DNA from: Kribbella steppae
Lineage (GTDB): Bacteria > Actinomycetota > Actinomycetes > Propionibacteriales > Kribbellaceae
Reading direction: 5' to 3'
Length of the DNA: 64,000 nucleotides
Assembly: GCF_004342025.1 (NCBI RefSeq)
Contig: NZ_SLWN01000003.1
Location: 310,001 to 374,000 of the forward strand
The translations under genes were made by a program, and so were the position numbers. Below, piece by piece: positions 26,284 through 34,554 of this stretch. The notes beneath the pieces were generated by a model. That model searched no databases. It was given only the letters and a program-made list of their open reading frames with translations, and was not told where the DNA came from. Numbering within the stretch: position 1 is the stretch's first letter; each line of letters starts with the position of its first letter.

Positions 26284-26879
26284 GGGACTCGGTCGCCCGG
26301 TGGGGTGAAGGCGGCCAGGACCGTCGCGGTGATGTACTCCGCCGCCTTGTCGGGGGTGAGACGGCCGGCGTTGATCTCGTCGGCTGCGCCGTGCATGACG
26401 CTGTGCATGGCGCCGACCAGCCAGGACGTCGGCAGATCGGTCCGGAACACGCCTTCCTTGCGGCCGCGCTCGATCAGCCGCTCCACCCGCGCCATCGGAT
26501 CGGCGTGCAACTCGCGTACCCGGCCCGGTGGGAGCGCGTCCAGCGCGGCGACCAGGAGTGAGCGGAACCGGTCGACCAGATGCCAGCTGGACTCGATCAG
26601 CCGGGCCAGCGCCTCGCGCGGATCGCCGGTCAGATCGACCTGGCTGAGTGCGGCCTCGCCGCCCTCGATCGCCTGCACGAAGACCGCGTCGACCAGGTCG
26701 GTCCGGGTCGGGAAGTGGCCGTAGAGGGTGACCCGGCCGACGCCGGCCGCCTTCGCGATCTCGCTGGTGCTGGCGGCCGGATCCCGGCTGAGGCAGGCCG
26801 TCGCCGCGTCCACGATCGCCGCGATGTTGCGCTGTGCGTCGGCCCGCTTGGTCGCCGTACCTGCTGCTTTCGCCGGCAT
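26277..26879 (-). CDS. TetR-family repressor of the adjacent exporter
   Basis: The protein has 200 residues. The N-terminal helix-turn-helix is at about 18-62 (AAIVDAATACLSRDPAASTSEIAKAAGVGRVTLYGHFPTR in two parts), followed by an all-helical ligand domain. It is divergent from a DHA2 exporter gene with operator-like dyads in the 100-bp gap, the classic arrangement of a local TetR repressor that lets go when the exported compound binds. The ligand is unknown. Confidence 0.9.
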   Translation of the reverse strand: MPAKAAGTATKRADAQRNIAAIVDAATACLSRDPAASTSEIAKAAGVGRVTLYGHFPTRTDLVDAVFVQAIEGGEAALSQVDLTGDPREALARLIESSWHLVDRFRSLLVAALDALPPGRVRELHADPMARVERLIERGRKEGVFRTDLPTSWLVGAMHSVMHGAADEINAGRLTPDKAAEYITATVLAAFTPPGDRVPS

Positions 26880-26893
26880 CGAATCTCCTCTTG

Positions 26894-26949
26894 TCGAACA
26901 CCGCTGTACGAGTTACTGTAGCTCAGATAACTTGAACAACGGTGTTCGA
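26894..26949. promoter_or_regulatory. Operator dyads between TetR and exporter genes
   Basis: TCGAACACCG at 26894-26903 and CGGTGTTCGA at 26940-26949 are perfect inverted arms 36 bp apart. Between them, AGTTA-N4-AGCT-N4-TAACT at 26911-26932 is a 22-bp dyad of the size TetR dimers bind. Both lie in the shared promoter region. Confidence 0.6.
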
Positions 26950-26979
26950 GATAGTCAAAAATGTGAGGAGGGACCGGAG

Positions 26980-28389
26980 ATGTCCGGACCTACCAAGGAA
27001 CCTGAGGCCACCGCGCTGGACCCGCGGCGGTGGCGGATGCTGGGGCTGCTCGCCGTTGCGCAGTTCATGCTGATCCTCGATGTGACCGTGGTGGCGATCG
27101 CGCTGCCGCATATCGGGACCGACCTGGGGCTGGAGCGCGAGACGCTGACCTGGGTGGTCAGCGCCTACACGCTGATGTTCGGCGGCCTGATGCTGCTCGG
27201 TGGGCGTGCGGCCGACCTGTTCGGCTCCCGCAAGGTGGTGCTGGCCGGTCTGCTGGTGTTCACCGCGGCCTCGCTGGCGACCGGCCTGGCGAACAGCGCC
27301 GAGCTGCTGATCGGTGGCCGGATCGCGCAGGGGATCGGCGCCGCGATGCTGTCGCCGGCCGCGCTCTCGACAGTGACCAAGACGTTCGACGGCGACGAGC
27401 GGAACAAGGCGCTCGGCATCTGGTCCGCCATCGGTGGTGGCGGCTCCGCGATCGGCGTGCTGCTGGGTGGCGTGCTGACCGCAGGCCCGGGCTGGCAATG
27501 GGTGTTCTACGTGAACGTGCCGATCGGCGTGATCGTGTTCGCGATCCTGCTGAAGCTGCTGCCGGCCGACCGTCCGACGGAGAGCCAGGGCCGGCTCGAC
27601 GTACCGGGCGCGATCCTGGTCACCGCCGGTACCGGTACGGCGATCTACGCGCTGATCAACGCCGGTGACCGCGGCTGGCTGTCCGCCGCGACGCTGGGCC
27701 TGCTGGCCGGCTCGGTCGTCCTGTACGCCGTTTTCGCCTGGCTGCAGACGGTCGTCAAGTCGCCGCTGATGAACCTCCGGATCCTGACCCGTCGCCCGGT
27801 GGCCGCCGGCACCTTCCTGATCCTGGTCGCCACCGCGCTGATGATCGCGGTCTTCTTCCTCGGCTCGTTCTACCTGCAGCACTACATGGGGTACGGCGCG
27901 CTGCGGACCGGACTGCTGTTCCTGCCGGTCGCCGTCCTGACGATCATCGGGGCGCAGGTGGCCGGCCAGGTCATCGGCAAGGTCGGGGCCCGTGCGGTCG
28001 CGATGATCGGTCTGACGATCGCAGCGGTGGGCATCGCTGTCCCCGCCATCTGGGATGGTGCAGCCATGGTCGTGATCGGGACGAGCTTCGGCGCCGGCGG
28101 TATCGGTGCGGTCTTCGTCGCGGCCTCGACCACCACGTTCGCGCAGATCGACTACACCGAAGCCGGGCTCGCGTCCGGGATCCTGAGCACGTTCCACGAG
28201 TTCGGTGCGGCGCTCGGTGTGGCGATCGTGTCGAGTATCGCGGCAGCGAGCCTGGCCGGAACGGTGACCACGGGCTTCAGTCGCGGATTCACCTTCGCCG
28301 CGATCACTGCGGCCGTCGCCGCCGTCCTCGCGCTGGTCGTCGTACCGGTTGCCGCCAAGCCTTCGACCGGAGCAGCTCATGTCCACTGA
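26980..28389 (+). CDS. DHA2-family (EmrB/QacA) drug exporter
   Basis: The protein has 469 residues from ATG 26980, with GAGGAGG upstream. Fourteen helices fit the DHA2 plan. Motif D1 is visible as AQFMLILDVTVVAIALPHIG, motif A as GGRAADLFGSRKVVLAG, and motif C as AIGGGGSAIGVLLGGVLT. These are proton-driven multidrug exporters. The divergent TetR gene probably represses it. The gene overlaps the following GNAT gene by 11 bp. Confidence 0.92.
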   Translation: MSGPTKEPEATALDPRRWRMLGLLAVAQFMLILDVTVVAIALPHIGTDLGLERETLTWVVSAYTLMFGGLMLLGGRAADLFGSRKVVLAGLLVFTAASLATGLANSAELLIGGRIAQGIGAAMLSPAALSTVTKTFDGDERNKALGIWSAIGGGGSAIGVLLGGVLTAGPGWQWVFYVNVPIGVIVFAILLKLLPADRPTESQGRLDVPGAILVTAGTGTAIYALINAGDRGWLSAATLGLLAGSVVLYAVFAWLQTVVKSPLMNLRILTRRPVAAGTFLILVATALMIAVFFLGSFYLQHYMGYGALRTGLLFLPVAVLTIIGAQVAGQVIGKVGARAVAMIGLTIAAVGIAVPAIWDGAAMVVIGTSFGAGGIGAVFVAASTTTFAQIDYTEAGLASGILSTFHEFGAALGVAIVSSIAAASLAGTVTTGFSRGFTFAAITAAVAAVLALVVVPVAAKPSTGAAHVH

Positions 28390-28846
28390 GATCCGCCGTG
28401 CGGTCCCTGCGGATGCCCAGCTCGTCCGGACCATGCTGGTCGAGCTCGCCGACTACCAGGACCAGGGCAAGTACGTCACCGCCACCGTCGAGGACTGGCA
28501 AGGATTCCTGGGCCGGGACGACGTGATCGTGCTGATCGCCGAGATCGACGGGACGGCGGCGGGCTACGTGTCGTCGCTGCGTCGCCCGTACCTGTGGGTC
28601 GGCGGGGACCTGCTCGCACTGGATGACCTCTACGTGCGGGAGCAGTTCCGCGATGCCGGAGTAGGCCGGGCCCTGATGCTCGAGCTCGCCCGTCACGCCC
28701 TCTCGGAGCGGCTGACAATCAGCTGGGGCCTACGCCTCGAGAACGAAGCCGGCTACCGCTTCTACGACCGCCTCGGCGCCAACCTGGTCACGAAGACCGC
28801 TGCCAGCTGGCCCGCAACGGCCTACGAGCAACTCCTGGCTGAGTGA
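28379..28846 (+). CDS. GNAT-family N-acetyltransferase
   Basis: The protein has 155 residues from ATG 28379. A GNAT fold is visible: IRRAVPADAQLVRTML at the N terminus, LDDLYVREQFRDAGVGRALM with the acetyl-CoA-binding R/Q-x-x-G-x-G/A loop in the form RDAGVGRA, and NEAGYRFYDRLGA, which is motif B. It overlaps the DHA2 exporter gene, so export and acetylation of one compound may be joined; the substrate is unknown. Confidence 0.87.
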   Translation: MSTEIRRAVPADAQLVRTMLVELADYQDQGKYVTATVEDWQGFLGRDDVIVLIAEIDGTAAGYVSSLRRPYLWVGGDLLALDDLYVREQFRDAGVGRALMLELARHALSERLTISWGLRLENEAGYRFYDRLGANLVTKTAASWPATAYEQLLAE

Positions 28847-28849
28847 TGC

Positions 28850-28882
28850 GACCGCGCTGCCGGACGACCCGGCAGCGCGGTC
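28850..28882 (+). terminator. Terminator after the exporter-GNAT operon
   Basis: Perfect 14-bp arms (GACCGCGCTGCCGG and CCGGCAGCGCGGTC) with a 5-base loop begin 4 bases after the GNAT stop and are followed by GTGGTTT. Confidence 0.87.
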
Positions 28883-29008
28883 GTGGTTTGAAAGCTCACC
28901 GCCCGCCACAGGTTGTTTGAAGGTTCTTGGGGTGGGGGTGTCGAATTTCGCCGGGGTCGGTCGACGCAGGGGTGAAGGAAGCTCAGACCATCTGGAAGGA
29001 CCCCGGCC

Positions 29009-29668
29009 ATGACCACTAACGACCTGACGATTCCGGCCACTACCCGTGTGTCCACCCGCGCTCTGCTGACCGGCGGGATCGTGGCCGGCCCGCTGTACGT
29101 CGCGGTCTGGCTGGGTCAGGCCTTCACCCGTGAAGCCTTCGACGTGACCCGGCATCCGGCGAGCCTGCTGGCCAACGGCGGCCCGGGCTGGATCCAGACC
29201 GCGAACTTCGTGATCGCCGGTCTGCTGTCGATCGGCGCGGCGGTCGGCCTCCGTCGTACCCTCACCGGACGGGGCAGCAAGTGGGCACCGCGGTTGCTCG
29301 GCGCGTACGGCGTCGGACTGCTGCTCGCCGCGATCTTCCCGGCCGACCCGGCGGCCGGCTTCCCGGCCGGTACGCCGGCCGACTATGCCGAGATCAGCAC
29401 CCGCGGGATGGGGCACTTCGTTGCCGGCAGCATCGGGTTCACCGGCCTGATCGCCGCCTGCCTGGTGGTCGCAGCGCACTACCGCAGCATCGGCCGGACG
29501 GCGTTCAGCCGCTACTCCGCCGCCACCGGCATCCTGTTCTTCGGCGCCTTCGCCGGCCTCAGCGCCGGTGCCGGCTCCCGCCCGACCATCATCGCCTTCG
29601 ACATCGCCGTCATCCTCGCCTGGACCTGGATCGCCGCCCTCTGCGCCGACAAGCGCCGCAACGTCTGA
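29009..29668 (+). CDS. DUF998-family membrane protein
   Basis: The protein has 219 residues with about six helices, GTG-rich coding and ATG 29009 after GGAAGGA. The pattern GPLYVAVWLGQAFTREAFDVTRHPASLLANGGPGWIQTANF with a conserved Phe-His-Pro-x-S-type block (here RHPASLL), and FPADPAAGFP, is that of DUF998 proteins. Their role is unknown. Confidence 0.8.
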   Translation: MTTNDLTIPATTRVSTRALLTGGIVAGPLYVAVWLGQAFTREAFDVTRHPASLLANGGPGWIQTANFVIAGLLSIGAAVGLRRTLTGRGSKWAPRLLGAYGVGLLLAAIFPADPAAGFPAGTPADYAEISTRGMGHFVAGSIGFTGLIAACLVVAAHYRSIGRTAFSRYSAATGILFFGAFAGLSAGAGSRPTIIAFDIAVILAWTWIAALCADKRRNV

Positions 29669-29684
29669 CCGTCCACAGTGAACT

Positions 29685-30038
29685 TCACCCTGCCAGTGGT
29701 AGGCCTGTGCGCGAGACGCCTTGCTGCACCACGTCGACGGTCACGTACCGGCCCACCACCAGTTGCCGTCGGACACCAGCGGCGTTCGTGACGCTGGGAA
29801 GGATGCGGCCACCAACAGCGGAGTGCCAGAGGTGTGCCTCGCCGTAGCCACCCGTCACCTCGACCGATACGAGGCCCGCGATCACTGTCAACCGCCACGC
29901 CGTGGCAGCCAGGGCAGGGTTGTCCGCCAGCAACTGGCCGATCCAGTCGATGTTCTCCACCACAGACAACATCGGGTTTCTCGGCACGGATTGGATGGTC
30001 ATGGTGTCCGCAACTTTCTTGGTGACATCTGCTCTCAC
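29685..30038 (-). CDS. Hypothetical protein
   Basis: 117 residues, or 105 if it starts at ATG 30002 (MTIQSVPRNPML). It shows an even mix of strands and helices: SVVENIDWIGQLLADNPALAATAWRL, then VEVTGGYGEAHLWHSAVGGRILPSV and RRQLVVGRYVTVDVVQQG. The latter recalls nothing I can name. Composition looks coding and no better frame covers the gap, but confidence is modest. Confidence 0.5.
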   Translation of the reverse strand: MRADVTKKVADTMTIQSVPRNPMLSVVENIDWIGQLLADNPALAATAWRLTVIAGLVSVEVTGGYGEAHLWHSAVGGRILPSVTNAAGVRRQLVVGRYVTVDVVQQGVSRTGLPLAG

Positions 30039-30098
30039 CCTCTACGACGAGACAGAGCGCTGAAGTGTGACTTCCGAAACTCATGACCTGGCGGCGGT

Positions 30099-31248
30099 CT
30101 AACTCAAGCAGGTGCGGAGGGCGGTGATGAGGTTGGTGGCTCGGGGGTCGCCGTGGCCTAGCATCCGATTGGCGACGTAGGCGAAGCCGACTTCGTGCTC
30201 GTCGTCTCCGAAGGCGAATTGGCCACCGGCGCCGTCGTTACCGAAGCTGCGGGCGCCGAGCATCGGGCGGAAACTGGAGTCGAGCAGGACGCCTGAGCCC
30301 CAGCGGGCGCCGGCGTCGAAGCCCAGGAAGCCCTGACCTGCGGAGAGCTCGCGGACCAGGTCTGTGACGGTCTCCGTGGTGAGCAGCCGGTCGCCGGCCA
30401 CGGCTGCCGAGTACAGGCCGGCGAGGCCGGTTGCGGAGGCTACCGCGCCTGCGCCGGGGAGCTCCATCCCGAGGAGGGCCGGGTCGTTCCAGCCGTGCGG
30501 TACGTCGAGACCCGGGAAGACCAGAGCACCGTTCATCGTCACGATCCGGGTGAGCAGGTGCTCCGGCCCGGGCATCGCGGGACGGCCTTCTGCCTCGACC
30601 AAGCGAGCGAGGTTGCCCAACTGCGATTCCGGCAGCCCGATCCAGGCCTGAAGGCCGAGTGGGTCGCCGATGGCCTGGCGGAGGTACGTACCAGGCCGGA
30701 GCCCGGTGATCCCGTCGTACCACCTCGCCGAGGACGAAGCCGAACACGTGACCGTGGTACTCGTACGTCGTACCAGGTTCCCAGAGCGGCTTCTGCTCCT
30801 CGATCGCCTCGATCACCGGCGTCCAGGCCGCGATCTCCTCGAACGACAGCGTCTTGTCCAGCACGGGGATCCCGGCGCGGTGCCCGAGCACCATCCGGGA
30901 CGTGATCGCGTCCTTGCCGCCGGCAACGAACCCGGGCCAGTAGGTCCCGATCGGCGCATCCAGCTCGAGCCGGCCCTGCTGCGCCAGCAGGTGAACGCCC
31001 AGGCTCACCAGCCCTTTGGCGACTGAGAACACCGGTACGACGGTCTCGCGCGTCCACCGGCGTCCGGGCGAAGCCTCCCCGTCCCACAGCTCGACGACCT
31101 TGCGCCCGCCGACGTACACCGTGACCGCGGCTCCGAGCTCGGGGAACTCGGTGAAGTTCCCCGCGAACGCGTCGGCGACAGCTCCGAAGCCCTCGTCCAC
31201 CCAGCCGTTGTCCATCATCCCGTCCTTCGTCGTAGGTCGGTGAGTCAC
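30099..31248 (-). pseudogene. Serine hydrolase (beta-lactamase/esterase EstB family), frameshifted
   Basis: The first part reads from 31248 (or ATG 31215) with FSVAKG holding the catalytic Ser75 and Lys78 of the S-x-x-K motif, then YEYHGHVFGFVLGEVVRR. At a CCC run (30711-30713) the family sequence switches frame: reading one base on gives ITGLRPGTYLRQAIGDPLGL and continues without a break to the stop at 30099 (GFLGFDAGARWGSGVLLDSS, ARSFGNDGAGGQFAF). One extra base restores nothing else, so this is a recent single-base frameshift or a sequencing error. The intact product would have about 380 residues and act as a carboxylesterase or D-peptidase-like hydrolase. Confidence 0.82.
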
Positions 31249-31280
31249 CCTACGTGCGGGAGCGAGGTGTCACGACTGGT

Positions 31281-34200
31281 TTACGGCAGGACCCATTTCT
31301 GGTTGAGGGCGGTGTGACAGGTGTAGAGGATCAGCCTTGTTCCATTGGCTGTGGAGGCTCCGGTCGCGTCGAGGCACTGTCCGGAGCGCACGTTGAGGAG
31401 CGTGCCGTTCGCGCGTGGCAACCACTTCTGGCCCGCGCTGCCGTCACACGTCCACAGCACGACCGGTGTGCGGATCGCCGTACCGCGGGCATCCATGCAC
31501 TTGCCGAGCGATCGCAGAGTGCCGTCCTCGGACTGTGTCCACTGCTGGTTCGCCTTGCCGTGGCAGGTGTACAGCGTGGTCGGAGTGCCGTCGGCCGAGC
31601 TGGCCTGGTAGAGGTCGACGCACTTGCCACCCGCCCCGGTGATCGGACCTGTGTCCTGGAAGACCCCGACTTCCCACAGCGAGTAGTAGCTGCCCGCGAT
31701 ACCCCGGGCCGTCGCGTTGATCCGCACGTACCTGGCGAAGTTGGGAGTGAACTGCAGGCTGTCGGTTCCGCCGTCTCCGACCGTGGTCGAGTAGACGGTC
31801 TTCCATGTCCGTCCACTACCCGACACCTGGATCTGATAGGCCTTGCCGTACGCCGATCCCAGCCAGTTGAGCAGTACGCGGTTCACGAGCTGAACCGAGC
31901 CGAGGTCGACCCGCAACCACTGTGGATCGCTGCGCGCACTCGACCAGGCCGTCGACATCGAGCCGTCCACTGCCTTCGGGCCTTCCCGGCCCGCGGTGTA
32001 GACGCTGGAAACGGCCACCGGCCGGTTGAACGCCAGATTCCGCTTCGGCACGTACGTCGCTGTGTAGGTGGTCGGTGTGGCCGGCGCGGTGAAGTTGTGG
32101 TTCCGCGCGCCGCCGTCGGACCAGGAGGCGAACCGGTAGAGCTTGCCGGCCGACGGCTGCAACAGATCGGCGGACAGCGATCCGTTCGACCCGATGATCG
32201 CCGTACTGGTGGCCGGAGTGGTGACCGACTTCGAGAAGTAGGTGACCTTCATTCCCGCCGGCTGGGTCGCGAAGGTGAGCCCGACGGTCTTCGGGTCGAG
32301 TCGCACGCTCTTGACGTTGGTCAGCCCGCCGGAGTCCCGGGCGGTGAGCTTGAGTTCCAGGTACGACGGATACTCGTGATCCGGCGTGGTGAACGTGCCG
32401 CTCGTGCCGGTCATCGAGGTGATCTGATGCGCGTGGCAGTCGCTCGGACAGTGGTGCATGATCAGCGCCCACGTCAGTGCAGATCCAGGCAAGGTGCCTT
32501 GCTCAGCGTCGGTCGCCGTACCGGCGAAACTGATGGTGTCGCCGACCTGCCACTTCGTCGCCGGGGTGGGAGCGGTGATGGTCGCGGTGGGTGGGCCGTT
32601 GGCCACGTCGATCTCGGTCGACGCGGTGCCGGTCCCGCCGTGGCCGTCGTTCACCCGGAGCCTGGCGATCGTGGCTCCGCTGCCCGAATAGGTGTGCTGG
32701 ACGATCGCCGCGGTCGAGTCGTCGTACTGGCCGTCGCCGTCCAGGTCCCACGCATAGGTCAGCGCGTCGCCGTCGGCGTCGTTGGACGCGGTCCCGTCGA
32801 ACGTGACCTTGAGTGGGCTCGGGCCGGAGGTCGGATCGGCGTTGATGATCGCGGTCGGCGGGTTGTTGGTGCCGTTGTAGACGTAGCGCATGACCCGGCC
32901 GTTGTCGTAGTCGACGGCGAAGATGTCACCGCCCGGTCCGGTCTGCAGCCTGGTCGTCCCGTACCCCGAGGCGAAGGTGACGATCTCGTCCGGATCGGGC
33001 AGCCCGTTGGCATCGGGCAGCATCGCCCAGACGCACTTGCGGCTGTAGTCGGCGAAGAACAGGGCGCCGTCGTACTCCGGCGGGTAGTTCCCCTCCTCGT
33101 AGAAGGACATACCGGTGAGTGAGGAACTGCCGGTGCCACAGCTCTCGCCGGCCACCACTTGGTCGCTGTGTTTGTAGGCGTAGTACGGCGATGCGACCGC
33201 ACTCGGGCCGGCGGCGTACAGGTTCTCGCAGATGCTCAGGTCGTTCCCGTCGTACCCGCCCTGCCGGCCGGCGCCCTCGTAGCAGGGCCAGCCGAAGTTG
33301 GTCACGCCCGCGGTCGGACTGACGATGCGGTTGATCTCCTCCCAGGCGCTCCAGCCGACGTCGCCGACCCAGAGCTCGTTGGTGCCCGGGCGGAAGTCGA
33401 AGCGCATCGGGTTGCGCAGGCCGTGCGCGACGATCCGGCGCGCGTTGAGGTCCGAGCTGCTCAGCAGCGGGTTGTTGGGCGCGGCCAGTCCGGTGTTGGG
33501 ATTGATGCGGATGATCGATCCGTCGAGGGTGGCGGGGTCGCCACTCGTCCGGAGGTCCTGGGCTCGCAACGCGCCGCCCTGGGCCGACGGCGGTGCGAGC
33601 GCGGTGCCGATCGGTGACGGCGGGTCACCACAGGGGTTGTCCGGCGTGATGTCCGAAGAGGGGAACGCGTCCTGGCCGTAGTCGGCGTAGTTGAAGCTGG
33701 CGCCGTCACCGCCGCCCGCGTAGAGCATGCCGTCCGGCCCGAACTCGATCGACCCGATCGAGTGGCTGGGGAACACCTGGCACCAGTCCTCGACCAGCAC
33801 CTGCTCCGCCACGGCCGAGCCGTTCGGGGTGAGGACCGACAATCGCGCACTGGCCTGGCAGCCGTCACTCGTCGGCCCCGGGGGCGACGGGCACGGGTCG
33901 TTGGTGCCGCCAACGGTGCCCCATTTCGGTGCTGTTCCGCCGATCAGGCCGTCGTACGTATAGAGGACGTAGACGCGGGGATCGGTGGGGAAGTCGGGAT
34001 GCAGCGCCAGGCCGAGCAGGCCGCGGTCCCAGTAGTTGTAGACCTTCGTGCGGAGGTCCGCGAACACACTGGGTGTCGTGTCGTCGAGTGAGTCGAAGAC
34101 CTTGACCAGGCCGCTCTTCTCGGCGACGAACACCCGGCCGTCCGCAGCGAACGCCACATTCGACGGATTGGTGAGCCCGCTGAACACGACCTGCTCACTG

Positions 34201-34304
34201 AAACCGCTCGGCACGACCGCAGCTCGTGCCGGCTCGGTCATTGTCAACGGCGCCAACAGCGCCACGCACAGCGCTGCCAGCAACCTCTTGGCGGAATGCA
34301 ACAT
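31281..34304 (-). CDS. Secreted PQQ-type sugar dehydrogenase with PKD, discoidin and ricin-lectin modules
   Basis: From ATG 34304 the protein has 1007 residues. A signal peptide (about 1-28, ending PARA) is followed by a six-bladed soluble glucose/sorbosone dehydrogenase domain to about 455 (FSGLTNPSNVAFAADGRVFVAEK, GLLGLALHPDFP, GHGLRNPMRFDFRPG as AHGLRNPMRFDF). A PKD domain lies at about 475-560 (PLKVTFDGTASNDADGDALTYAWD). An Ig-like stretch follows, then a discoidin domain at about 765-890 (DPQWLRVDLGS, ARYVRINAT). A ricin-type beta-trefoil with QxW units ends the protein (KANQQWTQ, GQKWLP, LNQKWVLP). It should oxidise sugars while held on polysaccharide. The discoidin domain closely resembles that of the penicillin acylase at 12607. 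Confidence 0.88.
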   Translation of the reverse strand: MLHSAKRLLAALCVALLAPLTMTEPARAAVVPSGFSEQVVFSGLTNPSNVAFAADGRVFVAEKSGLVKVFDSLDDTTPSVFADLRTKVYNYWDRGLLGLALHPDFPTDPRVYVLYTYDGLIGGTAPKWGTVGGTNDPCPSPPGPTSDGCQASARLSVLTPNGSAVAEQVLVEDWCQVFPSHSIGSIEFGPDGMLYAGGGDGASFNYADYGQDAFPSSDITPDNPCGDPPSPIGTALAPPSAQGGALRAQDLRTSGDPATLDGSIIRINPNTGLAAPNNPLLSSSDLNARRIVAHGLRNPMRFDFRPGTNELWVGDVGWSAWEEINRIVSPTAGVTNFGWPCYEGAGRQGGYDGNDLSICENLYAAGPSAVASPYYAYKHSDQVVAGESCGTGSSSLTGMSFYEEGNYPPEYDGALFFADYSRKCVWAMLPDANGLPDPDEIVTFASGYGTTRLQTGPGGDIFAVDYDNGRVMRYVYNGTNNPPTAIINADPTSGPSPLKVTFDGTASNDADGDALTYAWDLDGDGQYDDSTAAIVQHTYSGSGATIARLRVNDGHGGTGTASTEIDVANGPPTATITAPTPATKWQVGDTISFAGTATDAEQGTLPGSALTWALIMHHCPSDCHAHQITSMTGTSGTFTTPDHEYPSYLELKLTARDSGGLTNVKSVRLDPKTVGLTFATQPAGMKVTYFSKSVTTPATSTAIIGSNGSLSADLLQPSAGKLYRFASWSDGGARNHNFTAPATPTTYTATYVPKRNLAFNRPVAVSSVYTAGREGPKAVDGSMSTAWSSARSDPQWLRVDLGSVQLVNRVLLNWLGSAYGKAYQIQVSGSGRTWKTVYSTTVGDGGTDSLQFTPNFARYVRINATARGIAGSYYSLWEVGVFQDTGPITGAGGKCVDLYQASSADGTPTTLYTCHGKANQQWTQSEDGTLRSLGKCMDARGTAIRTPVVLWTCDGSAGQKWLPRANGTLLNVRSGQCLDATGASTANGTRLILYTCHTALNQKWVLP

Positions 34305-34554
34305 TGGTGCCCCCAGGCAAGCCTCGCCGCCGGGCCCCACTCCCGGCAAGACCACGAGGTGCCCGACAGCATGCGGCACGATCCACCTCGGCGCAAGACC
34401 GCGTTTGAAACCTGCACTCCAGGTCAGCGAGCGGTTACTTCAGACGCTGACCGGATGGTCTCGACTGTGTTCGATTGTGTACGGACCGTTGAAGTAGGTC
34501 GGCATGCGCAGCACGCTAAGGCGCACGTTTTCGCCTGATGAGGAGACAGTCACG

